A stretch of 64,000 bases of DNA, from NCBI RefSeq assembly GCF_022179345.1, contig NZ_BPQR01000010.1, positions 62,001-126,000 on the forward strand. Direction: 5' to 3'. The notes beneath the pieces are model-generated. The model saw only the letters and a list, made by a program, of their open reading frames with translations. It was not told the origin of the DNA and made no database searches. Source of the DNA: Methylobacterium jeotgali. GTDB lineage: Bacteria > Pseudomonadota > Alphaproteobacteria > Rhizobiales > Beijerinckiaceae. Shown here in pieces: positions 33,480 through 42,222 of the stretch. Position numbers and translations under genes: made by a program. Every line of letters starts with the position of its first letter. Within the stretch, counting starts at the first letter, position 1.

Positions 33480-33568
33480 TAAGCCCTTCATCGAGTACCG
33501 CCGCCTGCCCGACCTCCCTCGACCCCGCGTCGAGCGAGACGGCCTTCCTCTGCCTTTGGGGTTCCACC

Positions 33569-34546
33569 ATGATCATCGCGCTGTTCGGTGGCGATGGCCG
33601 TGCCGTTGGCACGTACGCCGCCGTCCTCATTGCCCGTGCCGCAGCCTCAGTCGGCACCGCCACGACGCTGCTACGCGTCGTCGGCATGCACGAATCCCGG
33701 TTGCTCCGTCCCGACAGCGTGCCGGACCCGTTGCGCGTTGTCGAGGTATGCAACGATGATCCGTCGTTCGCCACGGTCCTTCGTGAGGAAACGGCTGCCG
33801 TTCCCGGAAACCGCCTCGTGGTGCTCGACCTGCCGCCGGGGTGGGTCGCGGCCTGTCCGGTGGAACTCGGGGACTGTCCCAAGGTCGTGGCGGTAGGGCC
33901 TTCCGCTCTGGAATGCGCCGTCGCGGCGTCCGCGCTTCGCCGGATCGGCGACAGCCCTGGCCCGTGGGTGCTGGGTTGCGGGGCCACTTCTGGCAGAGCG
34001 TTCGAACAGACCGTGCGTGAGATGGCGTCCGCGGTCGGGCTCGACGACGCCCTTGTTCGCGTAATCGCTCACGGCCTGCCTGCCTCACGACCGGATGACG
34101 CGGCGTCGACCCACTGGGTGCCGCTCCCTCACCTGTTCCGTTGCGCCGCGCTCCAAGTCCTGAGTGCCATACTGCCGGGCGCGTTCGCGCCTCCCAAGCA
34201 TCCTGCCGACTTGCTCGCATGCTTCCTCACCGGCATGGGCGAGGCAGACCGCCGCGGTCCGCAGGAACGGCTCCGGGATCTCGCCGACGCCTTGGACGCC
34301 GCGGAGGGGGACGGTTACCCGTCCGCCCAGGAACTCGCCGCAGCGCCTCTCCTGGATGACTGGGAGTTCGGGGTGCGGCCGGTGGCGGCGCTCGTGGGTC
34401 GCGTCACGCAGCATCCTGACTTCCCCGCCGGCCGACGGGTTCGCACCTCGGAGGTGTACGTCTCCGACCGTCGCACCTGGGCCAGGACCTATTCGCGACT
34501 CTACCGGCTGGGGCGTCCCGCAGGTTCGCGTCCGAGCTTGCAGTAG
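33569..34546 (+). CDS. ParA-like protein with degenerate P-loop and WARTxSRxYRLG tail
   Basis: A 325-residue protein. The N-terminus MIIALFGGDGRAVGTYAAVL resembles a ParA/MinD start, but the P-loop lysine is missing (GGDGRAVGT instead of GGxGKT). LVVLDLPPGWVAA mimics the Walker B strand. The C-terminus has the block RVRTSEVYVSDRRTWARTYS followed by RLYRLGRP. This recalls the conserved ending of DUF6634-type proteins found on alphaproteobacterial plasmids and islands (family memory, not tested). ATPase activity is unlikely. First gene of the co-directional run 33569-41240 and nearest to promoter A. Confidence 0.65.
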   Translation: MIIALFGGDGRAVGTYAAVLIARAAASVGTATTLLRVVGMHESRLLRPDSVPDPLRVVEVCNDDPSFATVLREETAAVPGNRLVVLDLPPGWVAACPVELGDCPKVVAVGPSALECAVAASALRRIGDSPGPWVLGCGATSGRAFEQTVREMASAVGLDDALVRVIAHGLPASRPDDAASTHWVPLPHLFRCAALQVLSAILPGAFAPPKHPADLLACFLTGMGEADRRGPQERLRDLADALDAAEGDGYPSAQELAAAPLLDDWEFGVRPVAALVGRVTQHPDFPAGRRVRTSEVYVSDRRTWARTYSRLYRLGRPAGSRPSLQ

Positions 34547-34674
34547 GGCGCAGGTCCTTTCGTCGACACGAGCTGTCGCACCTTTCCAGACACGTGGATG
34601 CCATTCCCACCCTTGGAGACCCAAGAGGAAGGGTGCCCTCGCCTGCCTGCGCCGTCATGAGAGGAAGGCACGAG

Positions 34675-35115
34675 ATGCCGGTGCACATCGAGGGCGGACG
34701 CCGTTGGGCGCTGCCGGCGGCCGATGGCGCGTCATCCCTCCGCCGGCTGTGGCGGACGGTCGGGCCCGGCGCCCTCACGCCCGACTTGGCCAAGCCCTTG
34801 ATGGCCGCCGTAACGGACGCCCTCGCCGCCAACGGACCGGGGAGCGCCATCCTGACCTGGGACGACGGCCCGGCGGTGATCGGCGAGGCCCGAGCGACGC
34901 TCGAACGTTGGGGGCCGACGCATCCGGGCATCGACGTGGCCGCCACGGCGGCCCTCGCGCTGGCCCTTCGTGGCGACGAGATCGCTGCCACGTTTCTCGC
35001 CGACGCCCTCGACCGGCTCGCCGTCGGAGCGGGCGGGCCGCACCATGCCCGCTTCGCCCGCGCGTGGCGCGCCCGGTCCGGAAACACTGCGAACGCCGCG
35101 TCCGCAGGCGGGTGA
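34675..35115 (+). CDS. Hypothetical protein, 146 aa
   Basis: A 146-residue alanine-rich helical protein (AKPLMAAVTDALAANGPGSA; DVAATAALALALRGDEIAAT; FLADALDRLAVGAGG). The ATG at 34675 has AGGAAGG six bases upstream. It lies between the ParA-like gene and the metallophosphoesterase, with short gaps, so it is part of the same operon. Its helical, alanine-rich second half recalls the gene at 37602. No known domain. Confidence 0.65.
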   Translation: MPVHIEGGRRWALPAADGASSLRRLWRTVGPGALTPDLAKPLMAAVTDALAANGPGSAILTWDDGPAVIGEARATLERWGPTHPGIDVAATAALALALRGDEIAATFLADALDRLAVGAGGPHHARFARAWRARSGNTANAASAGG

Positions 35116-35166
35116 CAGGACGCCGGCCCCACGGTCGATCTCAGCCAATAGCCAGATGGAGGCTCC

Positions 35167-35943
35167 ATGCGCTTGTGGATCTTCTCCGACCTGCACCTCG
35201 ATATCGGAGGTCCCTGGATGCACGCGCCGGTTCCCGCCGCCGACCTTGCGGTGGTCGCCGGCGACGTCGGCGAGGGATTGACCCGTTCAGTGGCGTGGCT
35301 CGCCGCCACCGTCCGCCCGCACATGCCGGTCGCCTTCGTAGCGGGAAACCATGAATACTATCGCCAGTGTTTGCCGGACGAGTTGCAGGCGGGGCGTGCC
35401 GCCGCAGCCGAAGCCGGCATCCATCTGCTGGAGAACGACACCGTCCGCTTCGGCGATCTCGCGATCTCTGGGTGCACCCTTTGGACCGACTACGAGCTCG
35501 ATGGCCCGGCGACACGGACCGCCGCCATGCGGGATGCACGCGTGGGGATGAACGACCACCGCCTCATCGCCTGGATGCGCAAGCCCGAGTGGCAGCGGTT
35601 CCGGCCGGAGGAGGCGCTCGCGATGCACGTCGCGTCCCGCCGCTTTCTTGAAAGTGCGCTGCGGCCGGACGCGGACAGTACGCTGCGGGCGCACGTCGTG
35701 GTCACCCACCACGCTCCCGCGGCAGCCAGCATCGCCCCCCGGTTCGTCGGGAAGCCCCTCAATGCTGCCTTCGCGTCCCGGTTGGATGACCTGATCGAGA
35801 ACGGCCGGCCGTCACTTTGGGTGCACGGTCACACCCACTCGTCGTTCGATTATCGCCTCGGCCAGACCCGCGTCCTCTGCAATCCACGTGGGTATCCAGG
35901 CGAGAATCCGTACTTCCAGCCAGGCCTCGTCGTCGAGGTCTGA
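35167..35943 (+). CDS. Metallophosphoesterase, apparently active
   Basis: A 258-residue calcineurin-like phosphoesterase with every metal-ligand motif present: SDLHLD (7-12), AGDVGEG (GD at 32-33), AGNHEYY (60-63), VTHHAP (180-184) and VHGHTHSSFDY (221-224). It has no signal peptide, so it is cytoplasmic. Likely substrates are phosphodiesters or nucleotides, but specificity cannot be read. The next large gene encodes a paralogue whose metal ligands are lost. Both lie in the accessory operon with an exonuclease and an FtsH-like protease. Confidence 0.9.
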   Translation: MRLWIFSDLHLDIGGPWMHAPVPAADLAVVAGDVGEGLTRSVAWLAATVRPHMPVAFVAGNHEYYRQCLPDELQAGRAAAAEAGIHLLENDTVRFGDLAISGCTLWTDYELDGPATRTAAMRDARVGMNDHRLIAWMRKPEWQRFRPEEALAMHVASRRFLESALRPDADSTLRAHVVVTHHAPAAASIAPRFVGKPLNAAFASRLDDLIENGRPSLWVHGHTHSSFDYRLGQTRVLCNPRGYPGENPYFQPGLVVEV

Positions 35944-36010
35944 GATCGCCCGCGACGACCCGCGGGCCCTTCCCGTCGCACCCTGCCAGCACACCGCGAG
36001 TTGAGGACCG

Positions 36011-36217
36011 ATGCCGAGGCTTCGCTTGGACACCTTGCGCGCTCAGATCCGAGCCTACGTCGGGCAGGCGCCCCGGGAGGATCAGTCTCCGGGCGCCTTC
36101 CCACCCCCAGCCGGGGCCGATGCCGCCATGGCGGCATCGCCCGGGTCGGGCTCGCCGGCCGTCCGCCCTCCTCGCGCGCCGGCGCCGTCGTGGAAAACCG
36201 GCGAGGTGTCGCCATGA
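36011..36217 (+). CDS. Small hypothetical protein, 68 aa, coupled to next gene
   Basis: A 68-residue proline/alanine-rich peptide (MPRLRLDTLRAQIRAYVGQA, then low complexity). It has a good GAGG site five bases before the ATG and ends in an ATGA overlap with the metallophosphoesterase-like pseudoenzyme, which supports real translation, perhaps as a coupling leader. No domain. Confidence 0.5.
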   Translation: MPRLRLDTLRAQIRAYVGQAPREDQSPGAFPPPAGADAAMAASPGSGSPAVRPPRAPAPSWKTGEVSP

Positions 36218-37230
36218 CGCGGCACGTCCGGCCGCCGCGCCGGATGCCGGGCGAGGTCGTCCCGGAGCCTCTTCCGCTACCGTTCCGGCCCAAGGCACGC
36301 ATCACCCCGAAACCGGAGGTGCTGCCGCCCTGTCCCGGGCCGGCATCGAGCCCGGGGCGGCGGGAGGGTGCCCGGTTCTGGATCATCTCGGACCTGATCG
36401 TAGACCGGCATCCGGGCTTTCGGCTCCCGGACCCACTTCCGGAGTTCGATGTGCTCTTGGTTGCCGGCGGCGTGGCCATAGGGCTGGAGCCTGCGCTGCG
36501 ATGGCTGGCGCAGGCCCTGGACGGTCGGCAGGGGGACAGGCCCGTCATGATGGTCGCGGGTAGCGCCGAACTGTGGTCCGAGACGCCGATGGTGGAGGCC
36601 GTCGCCCGCGGTCGTGAAATCGCCCGGGAACTCGGCATCCACCTCCTCGCCGACGAGACCGTCCGCGTCGGACCACCCGCCGGGGGCGGGACCATCGTCG
36701 TCGGGGCGACCTTGTGGACCGACTGGTGCCTCGAAGGCCGGTTCGAGGGCCGCCTCGCCAGGGTGGCCGCGCGGCATTCCTGGGCGGATTGCAAGCGCGT
36801 TCTGCTGCGGCGGGGGCGCCCGTGGACGCCAATCGACGCCCTCGGGGCGCACGCACGATCCCGAGGCTACATCGAGGACGCTCTGACCAGCATCGTTTGC
36901 CAGTCCCTCGGTGTCGCGAGGGGCCCCGGCACGCTCGTTCCCGACGTTCGCCCGGGAGACCGTGCGGTTGTCCTCACTCATTTTGCGCCGTCGCGCCGCT
37001 CCCTGCCGGAAGACTGGCCGGGATGGCTTGGGGACGCTTGGTTGGCGGCATCGCATGCCTCGGACCTGGAGGATGTCATGCACGCCTGGGGGGCGCCGGC
37101 GCTCTGGGTGCACGGTCGGGCCGTCGCATCGGCGGACTACAGGATCGGCCGGACGCGGGTGGTGGCCAATCCCTTACGACGCTGGAAGACGGCCGCCACC
37201 TTCAACCCGGCTTTGGTGATCGAGGCCTGA
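36214..37230 (+). CDS. Metallophosphoesterase-like pseudoenzyme
   Basis: A 338-residue paralogue of the gene at 35167 with a 50-residue proline-rich N-terminal extension. The fold blocks are conserved (FWIISDLIVDRHPGF; EFDVLLVAGGVAIG; VMMVAGSAELW; AVVLTHFAPSRRSLP; ALWVHGRAVASADYRIGRTR), but the metal ligands are replaced. SDLHLD is SDLIVD, AGD is AGG, GNHE is GSAE, THHAP is THFAP and HGHTH is HGRAV. The frame is open and its C-terminus still aligns with the active copy (TRVVANP versus TRVLCNP), so this is a maintained non-catalytic protein rather than a decayed gene. It may bind or regulate the active paralogue. Confidence 0.8.
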   Translation: MTRHVRPPRRMPGEVVPEPLPLPFRPKARITPKPEVLPPCPGPASSPGRREGARFWIISDLIVDRHPGFRLPDPLPEFDVLLVAGGVAIGLEPALRWLAQALDGRQGDRPVMMVAGSAELWSETPMVEAVARGREIARELGIHLLADETVRVGPPAGGGTIVVGATLWTDWCLEGRFEGRLARVAARHSWADCKRVLLRRGRPWTPIDALGAHARSRGYIEDALTSIVCQSLGVARGPGTLVPDVRPGDRAVVLTHFAPSRRSLPEDWPGWLGDAWLAASHASDLEDVMHAWGAPALWVHGRAVASADYRIGRTRVVANPLRRWKTAATFNPALVIEA

Positions 37231-37361
37231 AGCGGATGTGCGGTCGGCGATCTCATCCGCGGCTCTCACGGACGCCGCGTATGTGAGGCCCCGGCCTGCG
37301 GAACGGTACGGGGCCCAGTTGCCCTCAAGGCGGGGCCGATAGCTACCGCGTCTCGGGGTGC

Positions 37362-37390
37362 TTGCTCCATAAATATATCGCTGGTATAAT
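37362..37390 (+). promoter_or_regulatory. Promoter with 15-base repeat, copy B
   Basis: TTGCTC (37362-37367), 17-base spacer, TATAAT (37385-37390). TATATCGCTGGTATA at 37374-37388 is identical to the inverse of 43137-43151. It lies in the 370-base gap after the pseudoenzyme gene and drives the gene at 37602 and possibly the FtsH-like protease and exonuclease. Confidence 0.75.
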
Positions 37391-37601
37391 TGTGGTCCTC
37401 GAACGGTTCCGCCAAATCACACCGCAATCCCTTCAATGATGAGGAACCGCGCGGTCGAGCCATCGTGGTCGACCGGCTGCTGGGGCGGTCGTGTCGCGAG
37501 ATCTCGGGTGGGTGACGGCTTCCACGAAACTTTCGAGTTCTGTCGTGGCGAACGTGGCGGGTGCGCTGCCGGCTCGGGTCAGCGGAACGGTCGGAGGGGA
37601 G

Positions 37602-38075
37602 ATGAGTTCGAAGACCGCCTGTATCCATTCGGGTCCGGACGTGATGCACGCGGGCCGGGCATCACGACGGACGCCGTCGATCCGCGTCGACGCTGGACCG
37701 ATGGCGGCTTGGCGGACGCGCGCCCCTGGTAGTCTCGGCGGCTCGGAGGCGATGGCGCTTGCACGGCTATTGGCGTCGACGTCGATCCTGGGCGAGCCGC
37801 GGTGGCCAGCCGCGAGGAACGGGGATGCCGCCGCCGCCGCCGCGCTGGCGATCCGCCAAGTTCGGGCATGCGGTGCGGACTCGGTCGCGTCAGACCTGGT
37901 CATGGGCAACCTCCTGCTGCTGGCCGAGCGGGGCGACCCGACGGCGCCGACAGTCATCGCTTACGCCTTGCGCGCGCTGGCACGGCGCGGCGCGGGCGAC
38001 CGCCGCCTGTTGCGGCTCGCGGCGCGCTGGGCACGACCGAGGAGGCGCCCCCCCCGCGCCGTCGCTGAGCCATAG
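37602..38075 (+). CDS. Hypothetical protein, about 157 aa
   Basis: Start uncertain: ATGs at 37491, 37602 (GGAGGGGAG just upstream) and 37752 are in frame. The C-terminal 105 residues (ALARLLASTSILGEPRWPAA; DSVASDLVMGNLLLLAERGD; VIAYALRALARRGAGDRRLL) are helical and hydrophobic-patterned, ending in a basic tail. It precedes the FtsH-like gene by 41 bases. No known domain. The N-terminal part may be untranslated. Confidence 0.5.
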   Translation: MSSKTACIHSGPDVMHAGRASRRTPSIRVDAGPMAAWRTRAPGSLGGSEAMALARLLASTSILGEPRWPAARNGDAAAAAALAIRQVRACGADSVASDLVMGNLLLLAERGDPTAPTVIAYALRALARRGAGDRRLLRLAARWARPRRRPPRAVAEP

Positions 38076-38116
38076 ACCCCACGCCAACGCCTTGCCGAGT
38101 GAAGCCGGAGGAAGCC

Positions 38117-40198
38117 ATGCCCGAACCGAACGTGGCGGGGTGCGCCATGGCGCGCGCCTTTATCGAGACTATGCGGAAGGAAGCCGCGAGCCCGGACCCG
38201 TCGTGGTGTCTGGACGAGGCGGAGATCGACGCCCTCGCGCACGGGCGGCAGGAAGGCTCCGCCGTGCCCAGGCTAGCCGCCGACATCGTAGCCGCGGCGG
38301 TCATGCTGGCGCACGCTCTCGCTCCGTCCGAACCGTTGCTTGCCGACGACCGCTTCCCGGTGCTGCTGGTGCGCGTGCCGGCGGCGGATTGGGTCGAGCC
38401 GATGCGGTGCGTCGTGGGCCCCTGCCTCTTCGGTTTGGGATGGAGGGTCCGCGACGGTGAGGCCGGTCGCGGATCATGGGGTGAGCGAGGCCGCCGCGAG
38501 GTCGTCGTTTTCGCACGGGACGGGTCGTCGCGCGAGCATCGGCCAGAACGCGGCAACGAAGTGGTCGGCGCGGCCGTGGTCGCGGGCATCCCGCTCCTGG
38601 GCGTGGCCGACGATCCCGCCAAGACGCTGCCGCGCGACCTCCTTCAGGCCGTCGACCGGGAGATCCTCGTCGGACCGCTCGACGCCGGAGCGCTTCGCCT
38701 CGTAATCGAGGTGGTGACCGGCGAGGTTCCGCCTCTCTCGACGCTCCCGGACCGCATCGGGGCGTGGGCAGCCGCCGAGCTCCGCATCGGTATCCGTCCG
38801 GGCCGCGGAGCGTCGGAAGCCCTTGAGCGCCTCGGGCGCCCACGCCTGCGAGAGAGGCAGCGAGCGGCGAATGTGCCACGCCTTGAGGAACTGCTTGGCT
38901 TCGGAGCCGCCCGCGACTGGGGCCTCAACCTCGTGGCGGACCTAAAGTCATGGCACGAAGGGCGGATCCCGTTCGAGGCCTGCGAGTCTGCCGCCCTTGT
39001 TAGCGGCGCGCCCGGCACGGGCAAAACGCGGTTCGCCATGGCCCTGGCCCGGAGCGCGAACCTGCCGTTGCATCCCGGCTCGCTCGCGCAGTGGCAGAGC
39101 GCCCGCGACGGCCATCTCGGCCACACGCTGGGTGCCATGCGACAGTTCTTCGAGGAGGCGCGGCGGTCGCCTTGCGTAGTCCTTCTCGACGAGCTCGATT
39201 CGTTCGGAGATAGGAATACATTCTCAGAAAATCATCGGGATTACTCCAGCCAAGTCGTCAATGCGCTCCTGGAGCATCTCGATGGCGCCGTCGGGCGCGA
39301 GGGCGTTGTGGTCGTGGCTACGACGAACCATCCTGCAAGGATTGATCCTGCGATCCTACGTTCGGGGCGCCTGGAGCGGCACTTCCGGATCGATTTACCA
39401 AACCTCGACGCGCTGGCCGGCATGCTCGGCCAGTATCTCGGGCCGGGAGCCGGAAGCCTCGAACTGGCCCCGGTCGTCCCTCTGTTGCGCGGCATGACGG
39501 GCGCGGACGTCGAGGCGCTCGTACGCCGGGCAAGGGGCAGCGCACGAAGGGCCGCCCGGCCCCTCACGGTTGACGATCTGGTGGCGGCCGCGTCGAACGG
39601 TGCGCCGGCGCTGGGGGATGGGCTCCGGATGCGCTGCGCCGTCCACGAGGCCGGCCATGCGGTCGCGCTCCTGGCCGCAGGCGCGAGCGGACCGGTGACG
39701 CTAACCGTCGCGCCGACGGGCGGCCTGACCGAGCACGTCCTTGCCGACGCCTACGGTACCTTGACCGAGGGCGATCTCGAACGGTCCCTGGTGATGACGC
39801 TGTCTGGGCGTGCGGCCGAAGAGGTTCTTCTTGGCGAGGTCTCGGCAGGCGCGGTCTCCGACCTCGCCGAGGCGACCCGCTGCGCGGTCGCCATGGAGGC
39901 ATCTTGGGGATTCTCGGCGGAGTTCCCTCTGCTGTCCCTCGCCTCCGTCCACGACGCCGACCTCATTCGGATGCCGTGGTTGATGCGCCCGGTACTGGAG
40001 CGCCTCGGCCGTGCCTATGACCGCGCATGCGATCTGATGCGGACCGAGCGCCTCGCACTCGAACGGATTGCGGAGGCCCTTTTCCGGACAGGCTACCTCG
40101 ACGATGCGACCACGCGGAGGCTGTTCGCGGGAACGACCGCCTCGCCCCGACGCCGGGTCAATCCGGGCCGCGGTGCCCGACGCACGCACGCCAACTGA
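38117..40198 (+). CDS. FtsH-like AAA+ zinc metalloprotease without membrane segments
   Basis: A 693-residue protein. Residues 1-270 are a unique N-terminal region without the two membrane helices of FtsH. The AAA+ module follows, with Walker A GAPGTGKT (297-304), Walker B CVVLLDELDSFGD (353-365) and second-region-of-homology arginines (LRSGRLERHF, 414-423). The M41 peptidase domain has HEAGH (510-514), GRAAEEVLLGE and the third ligand in AGAVSDLAEATR (Asp582), so protease activity is expected. ATG 38117 is preferred for its GGAGG site. A soluble FtsH relative in an accessory operon suggests a role in conflict or plasmid maintenance rather than membrane quality control. Confidence 0.85.
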   Translation: MPEPNVAGCAMARAFIETMRKEAASPDPSWCLDEAEIDALAHGRQEGSAVPRLAADIVAAAVMLAHALAPSEPLLADDRFPVLLVRVPAADWVEPMRCVVGPCLFGLGWRVRDGEAGRGSWGERGRREVVVFARDGSSREHRPERGNEVVGAAVVAGIPLLGVADDPAKTLPRDLLQAVDREILVGPLDAGALRLVIEVVTGEVPPLSTLPDRIGAWAAAELRIGIRPGRGASEALERLGRPRLRERQRAANVPRLEELLGFGAARDWGLNLVADLKSWHEGRIPFEACESAALVSGAPGTGKTRFAMALARSANLPLHPGSLAQWQSARDGHLGHTLGAMRQFFEEARRSPCVVLLDELDSFGDRNTFSENHRDYSSQVVNALLEHLDGAVGREGVVVVATTNHPARIDPAILRSGRLERHFRIDLPNLDALAGMLGQYLGPGAGSLELAPVVPLLRGMTGADVEALVRRARGSARRAARPLTVDDLVAAASNGAPALGDGLRMRCAVHEAGHAVALLAAGASGPVTLTVAPTGGLTEHVLADAYGTLTEGDLERSLVMTLSGRAAEEVLLGEVSAGAVSDLAEATRCAVAMEASWGFSAEFPLLSLASVHDADLIRMPWLMRPVLERLGRAYDRACDLMRTERLALERIAEALFRTGYLDDATTRRLFAGTTASPRRRVNPGRGARRTHAN

Positions 40199-40223
40199 GC
40201 ATGACAATTGGGAAGGAGAGGCC

Positions 40224-41240
40224 ATGACGTCCTTCGCTCGCCAACCGTCCGCCCGCCGGGAGCCGTCGGCATCGCGGTCGCCTGCCCGCCATCCGCTTGC
40301 GGAACGCACCCTGTTCGATGCCACTGCCCCGAAGGAGGTCCCTAGACCGGCAGGGGGATGGCGTCCGGTGCGCCGCCGCGTCGACGAGGAGGCCTGTAAC
40401 GACACGCTGATGATGCTCGACATCGAGACCGTACCAGACCCGGTCCTGATGCCGGCCGACTGGGCCGCCGACCGGTTCCCGAAGGCGCCCTGGCATCAGG
40501 TCGTCGCCATTTCGGTGGTGGAGGTTTCGGTCGAGCGTGACCCGGCCACGGGCTTCGAGACATACGCGCTGCGATCGTGCCGGAGCGGCGGCGAGCCGGG
40601 GTGGGACGAGGCACGGTTGCTGCGAGCGTTCTGGCGCCTCTTCGAGAGCGAGCGCTACCGGCTCGTCACATGGAACGGCAGGGCGTTCGACATGCCGGTG
40701 GTCCTCGCCCGTTCGCTCATGCACGGTCTCGCGGCTCCGTCATGGTTCTTGCGCGGGACGCGCTGGGCCAATTACGGCCAGCGGCATGCCCAGGAGTGGC
40801 ACCTCGACCTCATGGACACGATCTCATCCTTCGGGGCATCCCCGCGGCTCACCCTGGAGGAGGCTTCGGCGGCGGTCGGGGCACCGGGCAAAATGGGAGA
40901 GCACGGCTCCTGCGTCGGCGACTTGGTCGCGCGGGGGGAACTCGGCCGGGTGCGAGCCTACTGCGAGACTGACGTCGCCAACCTCTACGTCGTCTTCCTG
41001 CGTTGGGCGCACCTGACGGGAAGGACCAATGCCGCGGGGCACGACGCCGCGGTCGATGGGCTCCTGCGGTACCTGGAAGCGGAGGGGACGGCGCGCCCGC
41101 ACTTGGCGGCGTTCGCACGCGAATGGGTGCGGAATGGCAGGCGCGTGCCGATGTGCGTGGGGCGCACGACGGGGGCTAGCGACGCCGAGGCCGGTGAGGG
41201 AGCCGATCCGGGAGACCGGGGGGGCCTCTCCGGCGCCTGA
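40224..41240 (+). CDS. PolB-like 3'-5' exonuclease
   Basis: A 338-residue protein. After a 60-residue basic leader, the DnaQ-like fold has exonuclease motif I MMLDIETVPDPVLMP, motif II LVTWNGRAFDMPVVLARSLM with HLDLMDTISSFG, and motif III RAYCETDVANLYVVFLRWAH. This is the predicted PolB-type exonuclease family (PF10108-like). The acidic residues D, E, D and D for two metals are all present. GGAAGGAGAGG lies just before the ATG. It follows the FtsH-like gene by 25 bases and is the last well-defined gene of the operon. Confidence 0.85.
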   Translation: MTSFARQPSARREPSASRSPARHPLAERTLFDATAPKEVPRPAGGWRPVRRRVDEEACNDTLMMLDIETVPDPVLMPADWAADRFPKAPWHQVVAISVVEVSVERDPATGFETYALRSCRSGGEPGWDEARLLRAFWRLFESERYRLVTWNGRAFDMPVVLARSLMHGLAAPSWFLRGTRWANYGQRHAQEWHLDLMDTISSFGASPRLTLEEASAAVGAPGKMGEHGSCVGDLVARGELGRVRAYCETDVANLYVVFLRWAHLTGRTNAAGHDAAVDGLLRYLEAEGTARPHLAAFAREWVRNGRRVPMCVGRTTGASDAEAGEGADPGDRGGLSGA

Positions 41241-41288
41241 TTGCACGCCTGATAGTGACGTCGTTGCTGGAGCGTCTGCGGGGGCGCT

Positions 41289-41942
41289 TTGGCATGCTTC
41301 GCCAAGGCGGTTCGGGCGGCGTCGGTAGAGGAAGCCGTCGGTCGGCTGGACGCGGAACGGAAGCGGCTCACCTCCAAGCCGCGCGAAAGACGATCTGCGC
41401 GTTGCAGCGACGACCCAGGCTTCGCGACCGAGAACGCGACCTTGTGGGACGAGGTCGCGCGGCCTCGCCGACGCCCGGACCGCGTTCGCTCGGAGGGGGG
41501 CTGGGACCGCGTGATGCGGGAAAGGTCGAACGGCGCTGGTATGATGATGGGCTCGCCCGGGAGCATGGCCTTGACGGTTAAAGTATCCCACAGATCGACA
41601 GATCCCGGCCGGCCGGGTTTGGCGCCCACGCGAAGAGCGGTCGTACCACGCGGCGGAATCTCTCCGTTTCGTCCCGATGCCACGGCCGCACGGAGGCCAT
41701 TACAGCGGCGCGCGGCCCCACAGCTCACTGAGATCAAGCTCGGCGACGGCGACGTGCGCAGCCGCGGCTGGCTGGTGCATCACGACGGCGCCGTCAGGGC
41801 GTTGCTGCTGCCGGCGGGCGACAATCGCCTCGGACTGTTCGCCCTTGATGCACGGCTGCGGCCGCGCGGGTCATACAACCCGGATTTCTCCTCCTTGCCG
41901 GAGGCGGCCAAATGGATGGGACGCCGATTGAGGAAGGCTTGA
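41289..41942 (+). CDS. Hypothetical protein, up to 217 aa, start uncertain
   Basis: The C-terminal 70 residues look genuine (TEIKLGDGDVRSRGWLVHHD; LLLPAGDNRLGLFALDARLR; SYNPDFSSLPEAAKWMGRRL). Upstream, AKAVRAASVEEAVGRLDAER is helical. The middle is arginine/proline-rich and unconvincing, so the gene may be shorter or disrupted. It lies 48 bases after the exonuclease gene. No known domain. Confidence 0.4.
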   Translation: MACFAKAVRAASVEEAVGRLDAERKRLTSKPRERRSARCSDDPGFATENATLWDEVARPRRRPDRVRSEGGWDRVMRERSNGAGMMMGSPGSMALTVKVSHRSTDPGRPGLAPTRRAVVPRGGISPFRPDATAARRPLQRRAAPQLTEIKLGDGDVRSRGWLVHHDGAVRALLLPAGDNRLGLFALDARLRPRGSYNPDFSSLPEAAKWMGRRLRKA

Positions 41943-42222
41943 GCGCCCCCATCGGCAGCCGAGGGAGGCGCGGATGCCGGCGGTCGGTCGGGGTACGGGA
42001 CGTGCATCGATGCTCTACGCCTTTCGGAGAAACCTACGAGGGGCGGAGGGCGCTTGCGGTGCCGCCGGTATTCCCGGGATCGATCAAGCGCCGGCGCCGA
42101 TGTCCGATGCCGGACCCGATGAAGGCCCAGGCCGGGTCGTAGACCGGGAAGAGGCGGCACAGGGCGCGACCTTCGTGAGGGATGCTTGCGTAGACGCAGT
42201 GGTTGTCCCGACCTTCGTCGAC

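Noticed and set aside
33569..34546. Functional ParA partition ATPase with a parB partner
   Set aside because: The P-loop lysine is absent and no ParB-like gene or parS-like repeats are nearby.
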